A stretch of 64,000 nucleotides of DNA from Chersky-840 sp963794615 (GTDB taxonomy: Bacteria > Actinomycetota > Acidimicrobiia > Acidimicrobiales > UBA8190): positions 620,001 through 684,000 of the forward strand of contig CAWCEP010000006.1 in assembly GCA_963794615.1 (NCBI GenBank), read 5' to 3'. The notes under the pieces are model-generated. The model did no database searches. It was given only the letters and a program-made list of their open reading frames with translations, and was not told where the DNA came from. Below are positions 43,157 through 51,388 of this stretch, piece by piece. The translations under genes were made by a program, and so were the position numbers. Numbering within the stretch: position 1 is the first letter of the stretch; each line of letters starts with the position of its first letter.

Positions 43157-43900
43157 ATGACCGAGGTGGCGGTGATCACGGGCGGGAGCCGGGGCATCGG
43201 CGCCGCCACCGCGACGTCGCTGGCGCGCCAGGGCTGGTCGGTGTGCATCGGCTACCGGTCCGAGACCGACGCTGCCCAACGTGTCGTCAAGGAGTGCCAA
43301 GCGCTCGGTGCCACCGCCCTGGCCGCCTTCGTGGACGTGAGCTCGGCGCCCTCGGTGGCGTCGTTCTTCGTCGCCGCCGAGCAGCTGGGCCCGATCGGGG
43401 CCCTCGTCAACAACGCCGGGATCGTCGATCGACGCAGCCGCGTGGACGAGATGACGGCCGAGCGCCTGCAACGGATGTTCACCGTCAACACCGTCGGCCC
43501 CTTCCTGTGTGCGGGGGAGGCGGTGCGGCGCATGTCCACCCGCCACGGCGGCACCGGGGGATCGATCGTCAACGTCTCGTCGGCGGCGTCGCGCCTCGGG
43601 AGCCCGGGGCAGTACGTCGACTACGCCGCGTCCAAGGGGGCCATCGACACGATGACCCTCGGGCTCGCCCGGGAGGTGGCGCAGGAAGGGATCCGGGTCA
43701 ATGCGGTGCGGCCCGGTCTGATTCACACCGAGATCCACGGCAGCGGCGGTGAGCCCGACCGGGTGCGGCGCCTCCAGCACGAGATCCCGGTCCAGCGCGG
43801 CGGGCGTCCCGAGGAGGTCGCCAACGCCATCGTGTGGTTGTGCTCGGCCGAGGCGTCGTATGTGACCGGCGCCCTGCTCGACGTGAGCGGCGGACGGTGA
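43157..43900 (+). CDS. Short-chain dehydrogenase/reductase
   Basis: A 247-residue classical SDR. The cofactor motif TGGSRGIGAA is near residue 9, LVNNAGIV follows, and the catalytic Ser-Tyr-Lys triad is in VNVSSAASRLG and YVDYAASKGA. VRPGLIHTEIH and the C-terminal SYVTGALLDVSGGR are as in sugar or beta-ketoacyl reductases of the FabG-like group. Absence of an Asp after the second strand (CIGYRSE) suggests NADPH. The substrate is unknown. It overlaps the methyltransferase gene (GTGA). Confidence 0.9.
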   Translation: MTEVAVITGGSRGIGAATATSLARQGWSVCIGYRSETDAAQRVVKECQALGATALAAFVDVSSAPSVASFFVAAEQLGPIGALVNNAGIVDRRSRVDEMTAERLQRMFTVNTVGPFLCAGEAVRRMSTRHGGTGGSIVNVSSAASRLGSPGQYVDYAASKGAIDTMTLGLAREVAQEGIRVNAVRPGLIHTEIHGSGGEPDRVRRLQHEIPVQRGGRPEEVANAIVWLCSAEASYVTGALLDVSGGR

Positions 43901-44661
43901 GCGGGGCGATCGCCGGCGACTTCGATTACGAGCGCGGCGGGAAGCTCTACGCCACGGTGCGGCGGACCGATCCCCGCATCGAGACCTCTGTCCACGCCGC
44001 GCTGGGGTCGGCCCGGACCGTCCTCAACGTGGGCGCCGGGGCCGGTTCGTACGAGCCGACCGACCGGTACGTGGTGGCGCTCGAGCCGTCCGCGACCATG
44101 CGGGCGCAACGTCCCGGCCACGCCGTGCCCGCCTTGGTGGGCGTGGCCGAGCACCTCCCCTTCGACGACCGATCCTTCGACGCGTCCATGGCCATCCTGA
44201 CCGTCCATCAGTGGCCCGACATGGAGGCCGGCCTGCGCGAGATGCGGCGTGTGACGCGCGGGCCGGTGGTCGTGCTCACCTTCGACGGCGACGCCCTCGA
44301 CCGGTTCTGGTTGGCGGACTACGTCCCCGAGCTCATCGAGGCCGAGCGTCGGCGCTATCCCGCCCTCCGGTTCATCGACGGCCTCCTCGGCGGGGGCGCC
44401 ACCATCACGGAGGTGCCGGTGGCACGCGACTGCCTCGACGGCTTCACCGAGGCCTACTTCGCCCGGCCCGAGGCGTTCCTCGAGGATGCCACGCGTCGCT
44501 CGCAGTCGGCGTGGGGGTTCGTCGACGAAGGGGTGGAGGAGCGGTTCGTGGCACAACTGCGCGCCGATCTCGACACCGGCGCCTGGGACGAGCGCTATGG
44601 GCACCTGCGCCACCAACCGGTCTTCGAGGGCGCGCTCCGGCTGGTGGTCCACGGCGTCTGA
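43897..44661 (+). CDS. Class I SAM-dependent methyltransferase
   Basis: A 254-residue methyltransferase starting GTG at 43897 (VSGAIAGDFDYERGG). Motif I is TVLNVGAGAGSYEP, the acidic residue of motif II is in VALEPSATM, and VAEHLPFDDRSFDASMAI is the post-I region with the usual D-x-F-D. The target is unknown. The GTGA overlap couples it to the SDR gene, so the two may modify the same small molecule. Confidence 0.85.
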   Translation: MSGAIAGDFDYERGGKLYATVRRTDPRIETSVHAALGSARTVLNVGAGAGSYEPTDRYVVALEPSATMRAQRPGHAVPALVGVAEHLPFDDRSFDASMAILTVHQWPDMEAGLREMRRVTRGPVVVLTFDGDALDRFWLADYVPELIEAERRRYPALRFIDGLLGGGATITEVPVARDCLDGFTEAYFARPEAFLEDATRRSQSAWGFVDEGVEERFVAQLRADLDTGAWDERYGHLRHQPVFEGALRLVVHGV

Positions 44662-44679
44662 CGGGTCAGGTCTCGAGGA

Positions 44680-45169
44680 TCACCCCGCCGTCGGGCCGGC
44701 CGTGTCGGCGGGCCCGAGACCGACAGCGCCGAGCAGCGCCAGGGTGAAGGCGCTCATCTCGCCGTAGGGGAGGCGATCGAGGTCGAACCACGCCACCTCC
44801 GAGGTCTCGTCGTCGTCGGGCCGGGGGGAGCCGCCGGTGACCGTGGCGGTGAAGACCGTCGAGACGTACGAGGTCTGGTCCCCGTTCGGGTAGGTGATGC
44901 GGAATTCGGGACCACCGAGGACGCCGAGGATCGGGCCCAGCTCGACGGTGACGCCCGCTTCTTCCTCCGCCTCGCGCCGGCGCCGCGTCGTGGGGCGACT
45001 CGTCGGGGTCGATCGCCCCGCCGATGGCCGCCCACTGCCCGGTGTCGATGATGCGGACGAGGAGGATCCGGCCCGCCTCGTCGCGCGGCAGGACGGCCGC
45101 CGACGGGAGGACGAGCAGCTCGGTCCCCACCAGCTCTCGCAGCCGGCGGATGTAGGGGGCGATCGCCAC
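44680..45169 (-). CDS. Nudix hydrolase, frameshifted
   Basis: A Nudix pyrophosphohydrolase of 162 residues when corrected. The N-terminus IAPYIRRLRELVGTELLVLP to DPDESPHDAA reads from GTG 45169; the frame then shifts because of one extra base near 44978-44983, and the protein resumes as RREAEEEAGVTVELGP. Joined, this gives the Nudix box G-x5-E-x7-REAxEEAGV in full. The C-terminal SEVAWFDLDRLPYGE is typical. The length is one more than a multiple of three. Substrate unknown; likely an NDP-compound. Confidence 0.8.
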
Positions 45170-45215
45170 GCGGTCAAGCTAGTCCCACCGCGTTGGCCCG
45201 GGTCCGGCTGTGGTG

Positions 45216-45902
45216 TCAGGGTTTGCGGGCCTCGACATAGAGCCGGACGGTCTCTCCCTCGGTGGCGTAGGGCTGGCGTCGCACGGCGACGGTCACCTCC
45301 AAGCCCGCCTGGTGGGTTGCTGCGACGAGCTCGTCGAGCCCGAAGAGTGTCGCCGCGAAGGGCACGGGCTCTTGGAGGAACTCGTCGAGCTCGACGACGC
45401 CGGTGCCTTCGTGTGCGCTGAGCAGGACGTGCCCGCTGGGCCGGAGCACGCGTCGGAATTCCCGAAGGGCGGTCCCCAACTCGGCCCGACGGAGGTGGAT
45501 CACGGCGTAGAACGCCACGAGGCCGCCCATGCTGTCGGTGGCGAGCGGCAGAGCCCGCATGTCGGCGACGAGCGCGGCGTCGAGCCGGAGCTTCGCCAGT
45601 CGGGCCATCTCGGGGCTCAGATCGAGCCCGACCACGCGGCGGCCTCGTTGCCGCACGAAGGCCCCGACCTGGCCCGGTCCGCATCCGATGTCGGCGACCG
45701 GGTCTCCTGCCGTCCGCGCCAACGCCTCGAGGAGCTCGCGGTCACGGGGCTTGTCGTCCAACTCGTCTTCGAAGCGCGACTCGTATGTGGTCGCCACCGC
45801 GTCGTACGACGACGGGAGGAAATCCCACGCCAAGGTGCCATCGCCCCCGGGGTCGTCGTCTCTCGCGTCGCGATCCGCCCGGGCGTCGTCCACGAGGGCC
45901 AT
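45216..45902 (-). CDS. Class I SAM-dependent methyltransferase
   Basis: A 228-residue methyltransferase. Motif I is PVADIGCGPGQVGAFV, followed by VVGLDLSPEM and VADMRALPLATDSMGG; the C-terminal part includes VLRPSGHVLLSAHEG. These are the features of the UbiE/Coq5-like group, but nothing defines the acceptor. ATG at 45902 has GGGAG eight bases upstream and begins MALVDDARADRDARD. It stands alone between the Nudix and UspA genes, all on the minus strand. Confidence 0.85.
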   Translation of the reverse strand: MALVDDARADRDARDDDPGGDGTLAWDFLPSSYDAVATTYESRFEDELDDKPRDRELLEALARTAGDPVADIGCGPGQVGAFVRQRGRRVVGLDLSPEMARLAKLRLDAALVADMRALPLATDSMGGLVAFYAVIHLRRAELGTALREFRRVLRPSGHVLLSAHEGTGVVELDEFLQEPVPFAATLFGLDELVAATHQAGLEVTVAVRRQPYATEGETVRLYVEARKP

Positions 45903-45995
45903 TGTGACTCCCAAAGGCTCAGCCCTGGGGACGGTCGGACCGGTGCTACGACCTCGACGACAACTGATCGAGCTCTCGGAGCAGGCCTGAGACCG

Positions 45996-46484
45996 TCAGG
46001 GAACGACGACGACGGCCGGCGTGTCGTGACGGGAGACGAGCCGTCGGCCCAGTGACCCCGCCAATCGGTGGAGCGCCTTCGACGACCTGCCGACCACGAT
46101 GAGATCGGCGTGGACCGAACGGGCCACGCGGGTGAGGGCAGCGGCCGAGTCGCCGAGCTCCCGGGCGAATCCGACCGGGACGTCGAGATGGCGGGAAAGC
46201 TCTTGCACCGCCGTCCTGAGCTGCTCGACGATCTCGTCCCTCGCCTCCTCGGCGGCGGCGAAGTCGATCGGTGCGCCGTACTCGGCTCCGGGCTCGACGG
46301 CCGGTGCGACGTAGACCCCGATCAGGCGGCCGTGGGTACGGCCCGCTTCGCCCGCGGCCCAGTCGAAGGCGTCCCAGCTCGTCGGTGAACCGTCGAGGCC
46401 CACCACGATCACCGGCGCCGTAGATCGGTCGCCGGCCTCGGTCGAAGGATCCACCAGGTGCAGTGCACTCGGGGTCTTGGTCAT
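45996..46484 (-). CDS. Universal stress protein (UspA family)
   Basis: A 162-residue single-domain stress protein. VIVVGLDGSPTSWDAFDWAA opens the fold and VGRSSKALHRLAGSLGRRLVSRHDTPAVVVV carries the ATP-binding G-x2-x-x9-G-x-S/T-like segment, though GSLGRR departs from the classical GSVS. It is downstream of a MarR gene with an ATGA overlap, so both answer to the same promoter and palindrome at 46952-46984. Nucleotide binding is likely but not certain. Confidence 0.88.
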   Translation of the reverse strand: MTKTPSALHLVDPSTEAGDRSTAPVIVVGLDGSPTSWDAFDWAAGEAGRTHGRLIGVYVAPAVEPGAEYGAPIDFAAAEEARDEIVEQLRTAVQELSRHLDVPVGFARELGDSAAALTRVARSVHADLIVVGRSSKALHRLAGSLGRRLVSRHDTPAVVVVP

Positions 46485-46945
46485 GTCGTTCCCTCCCTGC
46501 GGGCGGTCGCGGTGCTCGAACCGCCGCTACCCTGCGTGGCGAGGTCCAACAGGTGGTGGAGTGCGGGCCGCGCCGCGTCGAGTGACGTCAATTCGTCGGC
46601 GGGCAGCTTGTCGATCAAGACCGTGAACACCGACGCGCCGTCGCGGCGCATCTCGCGCATGTGGGCGCGGCCGGGGTCGGTGACCGCCACGAGCACGACC
46701 CGGCCGTCACCGGGATCGCGCCGGCGCTCGGCGAAGCCGAGGTGCTCGAGTTGGCTCACCACCGCCGTCATCGACGGTTGGGTCACGCCTTCGTTCACGG
46801 CCAGGTCCGTGAGCCGCCGGGGCCCAGTCCGTTCCAAGGTCGACAGCGTCGACGCCGCGGTCAGGCTCAGCTCGCGACCCCGGTCGCGCACCGCCTGCGC
46901 CGCCAGTGCGAACAACACCTCACCGAGCTCATCATGACCATCCAC
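46481..46945 (-). CDS. MarR-family transcriptional regulator
   Basis: A 154-residue winged-helix regulator. LTAASTLSTLERTGPRRLTDLA and the recognition helix VTQPSMTAVVSQLEHLGFAERRR are followed by the wing DPGDGRVVLVAVTDPG and the C-terminal dimerisation helix. The start is GTG at 46945, only about ten bases after the -10, so the mRNA is close to leaderless. It is cotranscribed with the UspA gene and very probably controls its own promoter. Confidence 0.88.
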   Translation of the reverse strand: MDGHDELGEVLFALAAQAVRDRGRELSLTAASTLSTLERTGPRRLTDLAVNEGVTQPSMTAVVSQLEHLGFAERRRDPGDGRVVLVAVTDPGRAHMREMRRDGASVFTVLIDKLPADELTSLDAARPALHHLLDLATQGSGGSSTATARREGTT

Positions 46946-46951
46946 CTGGGC

Positions 46952-46984
46952 ATAAGCATAGGCTTATCTATATAGATTGGTCAA
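46952..46984 (-). promoter_or_regulatory. marR-uspA promoter overlapping a palindromic operator
   Basis: On the minus strand, TTGACC (46984-46979) and TATGCT (46960-46955) form a -35/-10 pair with an 18-base spacer. The perfect inverted repeat ATAAGC-N4-GCTTAT at 46952-46967 covers the -10. The GTG start of the MarR gene follows at 46945. A repressor bound to the palindrome would block the promoter, the classical MarR autoregulation. Confidence 0.65.
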
Positions 46985-47044
46985 TGGAAATCTGGCCGAT
47001 GGGGTTCCTCGCGGCGGTCTTCCAGGGCCGAGCGTGTCCCGGGG

Positions 47045-47152
47045 TCAGTCGTCCTGCGAGAGCTGGTCCGCCCAGCGCTTGCCGAGCCACGCCACCCAGC
47101 CGACGAAGCCCACGAGGGTGAGCCACCACACGATCCAAATCGGACTGGTCAC
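47045..47152 (-). CDS. Small single-helix membrane protein (35 residues)
   Basis: GTG at 47152 opens a 35-codon frame starting MTSPIWIVWWLTLVGFVGWV and ending LGKRWADQLSQDD. Residues 5-23 form one strongly hydrophobic, tryptophan-rich helix, and the end is charged, so it would sit in the membrane with a polar tail. A weak GAGG site is about nine bases upstream. The size and make-up resemble small accessory subunits of membrane complexes, such as CydX, but no partner gene is adjacent. It is too short for most gene finders. Confidence 0.5.
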   Translation of the reverse strand: MTSPIWIVWWLTLVGFVGWVAWLGKRWADQLSQDD

Positions 47153-47478
47153 GGGGTCAACCTCGCTTCTCGGGTCATGGGCTCGGCGCCGAATCTACCC
47201 ATCGCCAGGCGGTCGGTGCCTGTCGCCACCGCGGGCCGAGCCCGTCGGCGTCGGTGGTGACCAGCCCCGCGAGCGTGACTCCTGCTGCCGAGCCCGCTTG
47301 CACCCCCCGGAGGCTGGCCACCGAAGGTCATGGTGGGCCTCGATGGTTGGGAAATTCTTGGAGATTCTTGTGCGCTGTCTGTGAAGATCACCCACGGTTG
47401 TGTCGTCGCGGGCCGGAACCGCCGTGGGGACGTAAGCCGGGCGCGGAAGCGGGATGCCGGGCGGTGTTGACTTGGGAC
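47153..47478. other. 326-base non-coding gap
   Basis: I see no gene here. The only local structure is a 10-base imperfect direct repeat, GAAATTCTTG/GAGATTCTTG, at 47351-47370, upstream of the lipoprotein gene. A frame open on the plus strand through this gap lacks coding character. Any promoter for the lipoprotein gene is not obvious. Confidence 0.4.
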
Positions 47479-48003
47479 ATGCGGTCTGGGCGGTGCGCGC
47501 TGGGCGCAGTGTTGATCGCCGCGGGGCTGGGCTCGTGCGGTGGGTCCGGGCACGCCGTGCGGCGGGAGCCGCTGCCCACGATGCCCGCGGCGCGGGTCAG
47601 GATCCCCGAAGTCGCCGGCGACGGTGCGAATCGTGCGTGCACGGTGCTCGCGTCCCTCGGCCTGGTCTGCGGTCCCGACGAGATGGTGCCCAGTAACGAC
47701 GTCCCCCTGCACGACGTCGTCGCGTCCGATCCCGGGGCGGGGAGGGTGGTGGCTCGCGGGTCGGAGATCAGCCTGTTGGTGTCGGGAGACGACGCGGCCG
47801 TGGTGGTCCCAGATGTAGTGGGCGAGACCGTCGCGGCGGCGACGGCAATGCTGGTCGCGCTCGGGCTGAGCGCCGACGCCGAATGTGGGGTCGCGTCGAC
47901 GCCAGGTCCAGACGGGACGGTCATTGCTCAGCGTCCTGCATCGGGCCGCGCGGCCGAGGAGGGCTCGTCGGTGACGATCACCGTCGCCCGGCGCGCGTGC
48001 TGA
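47479..48003 (+). CDS. Lipoprotein with two PASTA domains
   Basis: A 174-residue secreted protein. A short signal sequence ends in the lipobox-like LGSC (MRSGRCALGAVLIAAGLGSC), after which two PASTA units follow: RIPEVAGDGANRACTVLASLGL at about 38-100 and VVPDVVGETVAAATAMLVALGL at about 112-172, each closing with a VxVxVS/TxAR-like strand. PASTA domains bind muropeptides or beta-lactam-like ligands. Here they are not attached to a Ser/Thr kinase or penicillin-binding protein, so a free cell-surface sensor or binding protein is likely. Confidence 0.75.
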   Translation: MRSGRCALGAVLIAAGLGSCGGSGHAVRREPLPTMPAARVRIPEVAGDGANRACTVLASLGLVCGPDEMVPSNDVPLHDVVASDPGAGRVVARGSEISLLVSGDDAAVVVPDVVGETVAAATAMLVALGLSADAECGVASTPGPDGTVIAQRPASGRAAEEGSSVTITVARRAC

Positions 48004-48178
48004 CGCCGGGAGGACCGTGAGTGGAGGCACTCGGCGGGGTCCGGGCCGAGACTGGGAGTGATGCCTCCGTGCTTTGGCAGCCGTCTCCGAGGGGAACACG
48101 GGACGGCGGCGGGGAGCACGCTAGCGGAGCCTGAGTTTCACCTGGGGTTGATCTGCCCATGCCACCCGATGCGGCCTA

Positions 48179-48210
48179 TTGACGGCCAAGGTGGTAAGAC
48201 GTAACTTACC
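48179..48210 (+). promoter_or_regulatory. arsR promoter with palindromic operator, leaderless start
   Basis: TTGACG (48179-48184) and TAACTT (48202-48207) are separated by exactly 17 bases. The perfect inverted repeat GGTAAG-N6-CTTACC occupies 48193-48210 and covers the -10. The regulator's GTG is at 48215, seven bases after the -10, so transcription would begin at or next to the start codon. This arrangement indicates autorepression by the ArsR-type protein. Confidence 0.65.
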
Positions 48211-48214
48211 GTAA

Positions 48215-48559
48215 GTGGAAACTAACGCGCTGGGGGCGCTGGGAGACCCCACGAGACGGGCGATCTTCGAGCAGCTCCACGACCATCCGTCGGCCGTGGG
48301 TGACCTGGCCGAGCTCCTTCCCGTGAGCCGACCGGCCGTGTCGCAGCACCTCAAGGTGCTGAAGGACGCGGGACTGGTCACCAGCCACCGTGACGGCAGC
48401 CGGCGGATCTATCGGTTGGACCCCGATGGGATCGCGGCGCTGAGGGCCTATCTCGACCGGTTCTGGGACAACGCCCTGACCAGCTTCAAGGCCGTGGTCG
48501 AGAAGCGCGTTCGGGAGCACAGCAATGGCGAGCAGAGAGAGGAAGAGCCCGATGCATGA
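48215..48559 (+). CDS. ArsR-family transcriptional regulator
   Basis: A 114-residue winged-helix repressor: ALGDPTRRAIFEQLHDHPSAVGDLAE, then SRPAVSQHLKVLKDAGLVTSHRDGSRRIYRL. It lacks the metal-binding ELCVCD motif, so it belongs to the non-metal group that is usually paired with an SRPBCC gene, as here. The start GTG at 48215 appears leaderless. The last bases overlap the start of the SRPBCC gene. Confidence 0.9.
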   Translation: METNALGALGDPTRRAIFEQLHDHPSAVGDLAELLPVSRPAVSQHLKVLKDAGLVTSHRDGSRRIYRLDPDGIAALRAYLDRFWDNALTSFKAVVEKRVREHSNGEQREEEPDA

Positions 48560-49043
48560 GGAGAGCCCGCCGGTTCGGTCGTCGGTCGTCGTCGACGCGC
48601 CGATCGATCGAGCGTTCACCGTGTTCACCGAGGACATCGGCAGTTGGTGGCCGCCCGAGCACCACATCCTCGAGGCGAAGCTCGACGCCATGGTCTTCGA
48701 GCCCCGGGTAGGGGGCAACGTCTACGACCGCGGCGTCGACGGGAGTGAATGTCGTTGGGCCCGGGTCCTCGCCTACGAGCCGCCCCGCCGGGTGGTGATC
48801 TCGTGGGACATCGACGTCCAGTGGAAGCTCGAGACCGATCCTGCCAAGACGAGCGAGATCGAGGTTCGGTTCATCTCCGAGTCCTCGTTCCAGACCCGTG
48901 TCGAGCTCGAGCACCGCAACATCCACCGCCACGGCGACGGTTGGGAGCAGATCCACGGCGCCGTCGGCTCGCCCGGAGGATGGAACGGCGGGCTGCAGAG
49001 GTTCGCGGCCCGGCTCACCGACGGGGCGACGGTCGCGAGCTGA
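48552..49043 (+). CDS. SRPBCC (AHSA1/START-like) protein
   Basis: A 163-residue helix-grip protein. RSSVVVDAPIDRAFTVFTEDIGSWWP is the typical opening, GGNVYDRGVDGSECRWARVLAYEPPRRVVISWDI the central sheet and GWNGGLQRFAARL the closing helix. These proteins bind hydrophobic ligands, and the ArsR-SRPBCC pair is a very common two-gene unit in actinobacteria. ATG at 48552 follows GAGGAAG and overlaps the arsR stop by eight bases; ATG at 48525 is a possible longer start. Confidence 0.88.
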   Translation: MHEESPPVRSSVVVDAPIDRAFTVFTEDIGSWWPPEHHILEAKLDAMVFEPRVGGNVYDRGVDGSECRWARVLAYEPPRRVVISWDIDVQWKLETDPAKTSEIEVRFISESSFQTRVELEHRNIHRHGDGWEQIHGAVGSPGGWNGGLQRFAARLTDGATVAS

Positions 49044-49092
49044 GCGCTCGGGAAGACTGGCCTCGCACCCTTGCAGGAGCGACAATGAGGCA

Positions 49093-49935
49093 GTGGTCGA
49101 GACCTTTGCCTCGCGCTTCGCGTCGGTGCGATCCGAGTACGGGCCACTCTCGTGGGGACTGGATCCCTCCGGGGCGATCCTCGACGCGTGGGGAGTCGGG
49201 GACACCCCCGAAGGCTTGGACCGGTTCGCCGAGATCGCGCTGAGTGCTGCGGCGGGCACCGTCGGCCTCGTCAAGGTCCAAGCCGCGTTCTACGAACGGC
49301 ACGGGTGGCGCGGGTTCCGCACGCTCCAGCGCCTGATCGCCGACGCCCGCGGTGCCGGGTTGCTCGTCATCGTCGACGCCAAGCGCGGCGACGTCGGGAC
49401 CACCAATGACGCCTATGCCGAGGCCTTCCTGGGCAAGGACGCGCCCCTGGGGGCTGATGCCCTCACCGTGCATCCCTACCTCGGCGTGGGGGCCATGGGG
49501 ACCTTCGTCGCCCGCGCCCACGAAGCGGGGAGTTGCCTCTTGGTGGTGACCCGCTCGTCGAATCCCGAGGGACGAGCGGTCCAGTCGGCGCGCCATGGTT
49601 CGGGCCGCAGTACCGAGGAACAGATCCTCGTCGAGATCGGCGACCGCAACGCCGCGCTGGTGCCCGGTGGGATCGGGCCCGTCGGTGCCGTGCTCGGTCC
49701 AACCCATGTGGAACCGGCGCTCGACCTCCGGGCCGTGCAAGGCCTGTTCCTGGCCCCTGGTGTCGGTGCGCAAGGCGCCACCGCCGCCGATGTGGCCCGG
49801 ATCTTCGCGCCATGTCCGGATCGCGTCATCCCCAGCGCGTCCCGGTCACTGCTGTGCGACGGCCCCGACGTCTCCCGGCTGCGGGACACGGCCCGGACGC
49901 TCGCCGCCGAGTTCGCCGCCGCCCTTCCCGCCTGA
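49093..49935 (+). CDS. pyrF: Orotidine 5'-phosphate decarboxylase (type 2)
   Basis: A 280-residue enzyme that makes UMP from OMP, the last step of pyrimidine synthesis. The catalytic array is IVDAKRGDVGTTNDAYAEAF (the Asp-x-Lys-x-x-Asp motif), with LSWGLDPSG near the start and the phosphate-binding end FLAPGVGAQGATAADV. The length and motif spacing fit the PyrF subfamily 2 found in actinobacteria. The start is GTG at 49093, with AGGAG some way upstream. The other pyr genes are not in the window; it is convergent with the lipase gene. Confidence 0.92.
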   Translation: MVETFASRFASVRSEYGPLSWGLDPSGAILDAWGVGDTPEGLDRFAEIALSAAAGTVGLVKVQAAFYERHGWRGFRTLQRLIADARGAGLLVIVDAKRGDVGTTNDAYAEAFLGKDAPLGADALTVHPYLGVGAMGTFVARAHEAGSCLLVVTRSSNPEGRAVQSARHGSGRSTEEQILVEIGDRNAALVPGGIGPVGAVLGPTHVEPALDLRAVQGLFLAPGVGAQGATAADVARIFAPCPDRVIPSASRSLLCDGPDVSRLRDTARTLAAEFAAALPA

Positions 49936-49954
49936 CCGTCGGCCTCGCGACCGG

Positions 49955-51232
49955 TCAGCCGCAGGTCTTCTGGCTGATCGTGATGGTGTTGTTCCCATCG
50001 GCGGTCGGGACGTAGGGGTCGACGGTCGATGTCGACGTGAACCGATCGCCGATCCAGTGGACCATGTCGTCGAAGCTCGGCTCGATCACCCCGGCATGGC
50101 TCTGTCCCGAGTAGACCCAGCGTTCGGTGGGCTGACCGATCCCACACAGGTGGCTTTGGAGGATCTGGGTGGAGACCACCGGGATCTGCTCGTCGTCGCC
50201 ACCCTGGATGATGAGCAACGGGGTCTTCGTCTTCTTCTTGAACGACTCGGGGTCGTTGGCCGAGAAGAGCTTGGCCCATGACTTGACCGTGAACGGGTTC
50301 TGGGGGATGAGATCGGCGAAGGAGTGGTCGGGCGTGGCGGCCACGGCGGTATCGACGACGCCCTGGACGTAGCTCGAGCACCCGTTGTTGAGCTGGGGGA
50401 TCAGCGCCTCGGCCTGCGACGTCATGATCGCCGCCAGCGGCGCTTTCTTGCTCCCGTAGTAGCTGTTGTAGGAGCCCGCCACCATCATGAGGTAGTAGTC
50501 GAAGGGGCTGGTCACCAGGAAGTCGTAGAGGAACGAGAACTGTGAGGGCGGCGCCCCGGCCACCACGCCGCGCAGATCCAGATGGGGCGCGTACTTGTGG
50601 TCGTAGATCGAGAACATTGCGGTCTGGCCACCCTCGGAGTGTCCCCACACGACGTAGCTTGGGCTCAGCGAGACCCCCGGCAGCGAATGCGCCGCCTGCA
50701 CGATCATCACCGTGTCCTCGGCCGCCGACGCGCCGACGATGTAGGGCATCCGCCCCGGGGTCCCCTCGCCCTGGTAGTCGCTGGCCGTAACGGCGTAGCC
50801 GGCCGCCACGAGCTCGTTCATCCCGGGGACCTGCGACGAGCCCTGCAAGCTCGGGGCGCAGACGTCGGCCATGCCGTTGGTCCCGTGACCCCAGCTCACC
50901 ACCGGCCACCCGCCCGCGGGCGGCGTGCCGTCGGGTACGGCGACCATCCCGGTCACGGGGACGAGTTTGTTGCGGGGCCCCTTCGACTTGTACATCACCA
51001 CGTACAAGGTGGCGCCGACCAAGTTCGGGTCGGAGACGACCTCGGACTTGATGAGCGTGCCGGCCTTTCCGGGCGGAAGGGGCTGGGGAACGCTGTAGAA
51101 CGACGGAAGTCCCGGGGGCGCCGGGATGGGGGTGCCGGCCGAGGCCACGCCCGAGACTCCGGGCATGAACACCGATGCGCACAGCACCAGGAAGCAAACA
51201 GCACCGACCGGTCCCAGGTGACGATGGCGCAT
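49955..51232 (-). CDS. Secreted lipase (secretory lipase family)
   Basis: A 425-residue alpha/beta hydrolase exported by a signal peptide (MRHRHLGPVGAVCFLVLCAS, cleaved near GVASAGT). The nucleophile elbow is VVWGHSEGGQTAM with Ser at about position 190. PVVSWGHGTNGMADVCAP near 105 is the oxyanion-hole region, and the acid and His lie in IIQGGDDEQIPV and YSGQSHAGVI. These fit the secretory lipase (LIP) family. The start ATG at 51232 follows GGGGGAG. It probably hydrolyses triacylglycerols or esters outside the cell. Confidence 0.88.
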   Translation of the reverse strand: MRHRHLGPVGAVCFLVLCASVFMPGVSGVASAGTPIPAPPGLPSFYSVPQPLPPGKAGTLIKSEVVSDPNLVGATLYVVMYKSKGPRNKLVPVTGMVAVPDGTPPAGGWPVVSWGHGTNGMADVCAPSLQGSSQVPGMNELVAAGYAVTASDYQGEGTPGRMPYIVGASAAEDTVMIVQAAHSLPGVSLSPSYVVWGHSEGGQTAMFSIYDHKYAPHLDLRGVVAGAPPSQFSFLYDFLVTSPFDYYLMMVAGSYNSYYGSKKAPLAAIMTSQAEALIPQLNNGCSSYVQGVVDTAVAATPDHSFADLIPQNPFTVKSWAKLFSANDPESFKKKTKTPLLIIQGGDDEQIPVVSTQILQSHLCGIGQPTERWVYSGQSHAGVIEPSFDDMVHWIGDRFTSTSTVDPYVPTADGNNTITISQKTCG

Positions 51233-51388
51233 CACGGACTCCCCCTTTTCGGACCCGACCCCCGCCAGCCCGCATAGCTGACCGGTCTCCCTTCGACACG
51301 GGTGCGGTGCTGCGACGTTGGACCGGCCAAATCCGGAGTACCCGGCGGGAAGTGCTCTCGCCCTCGTCCCGTCTGGCAACCTGGGGCG

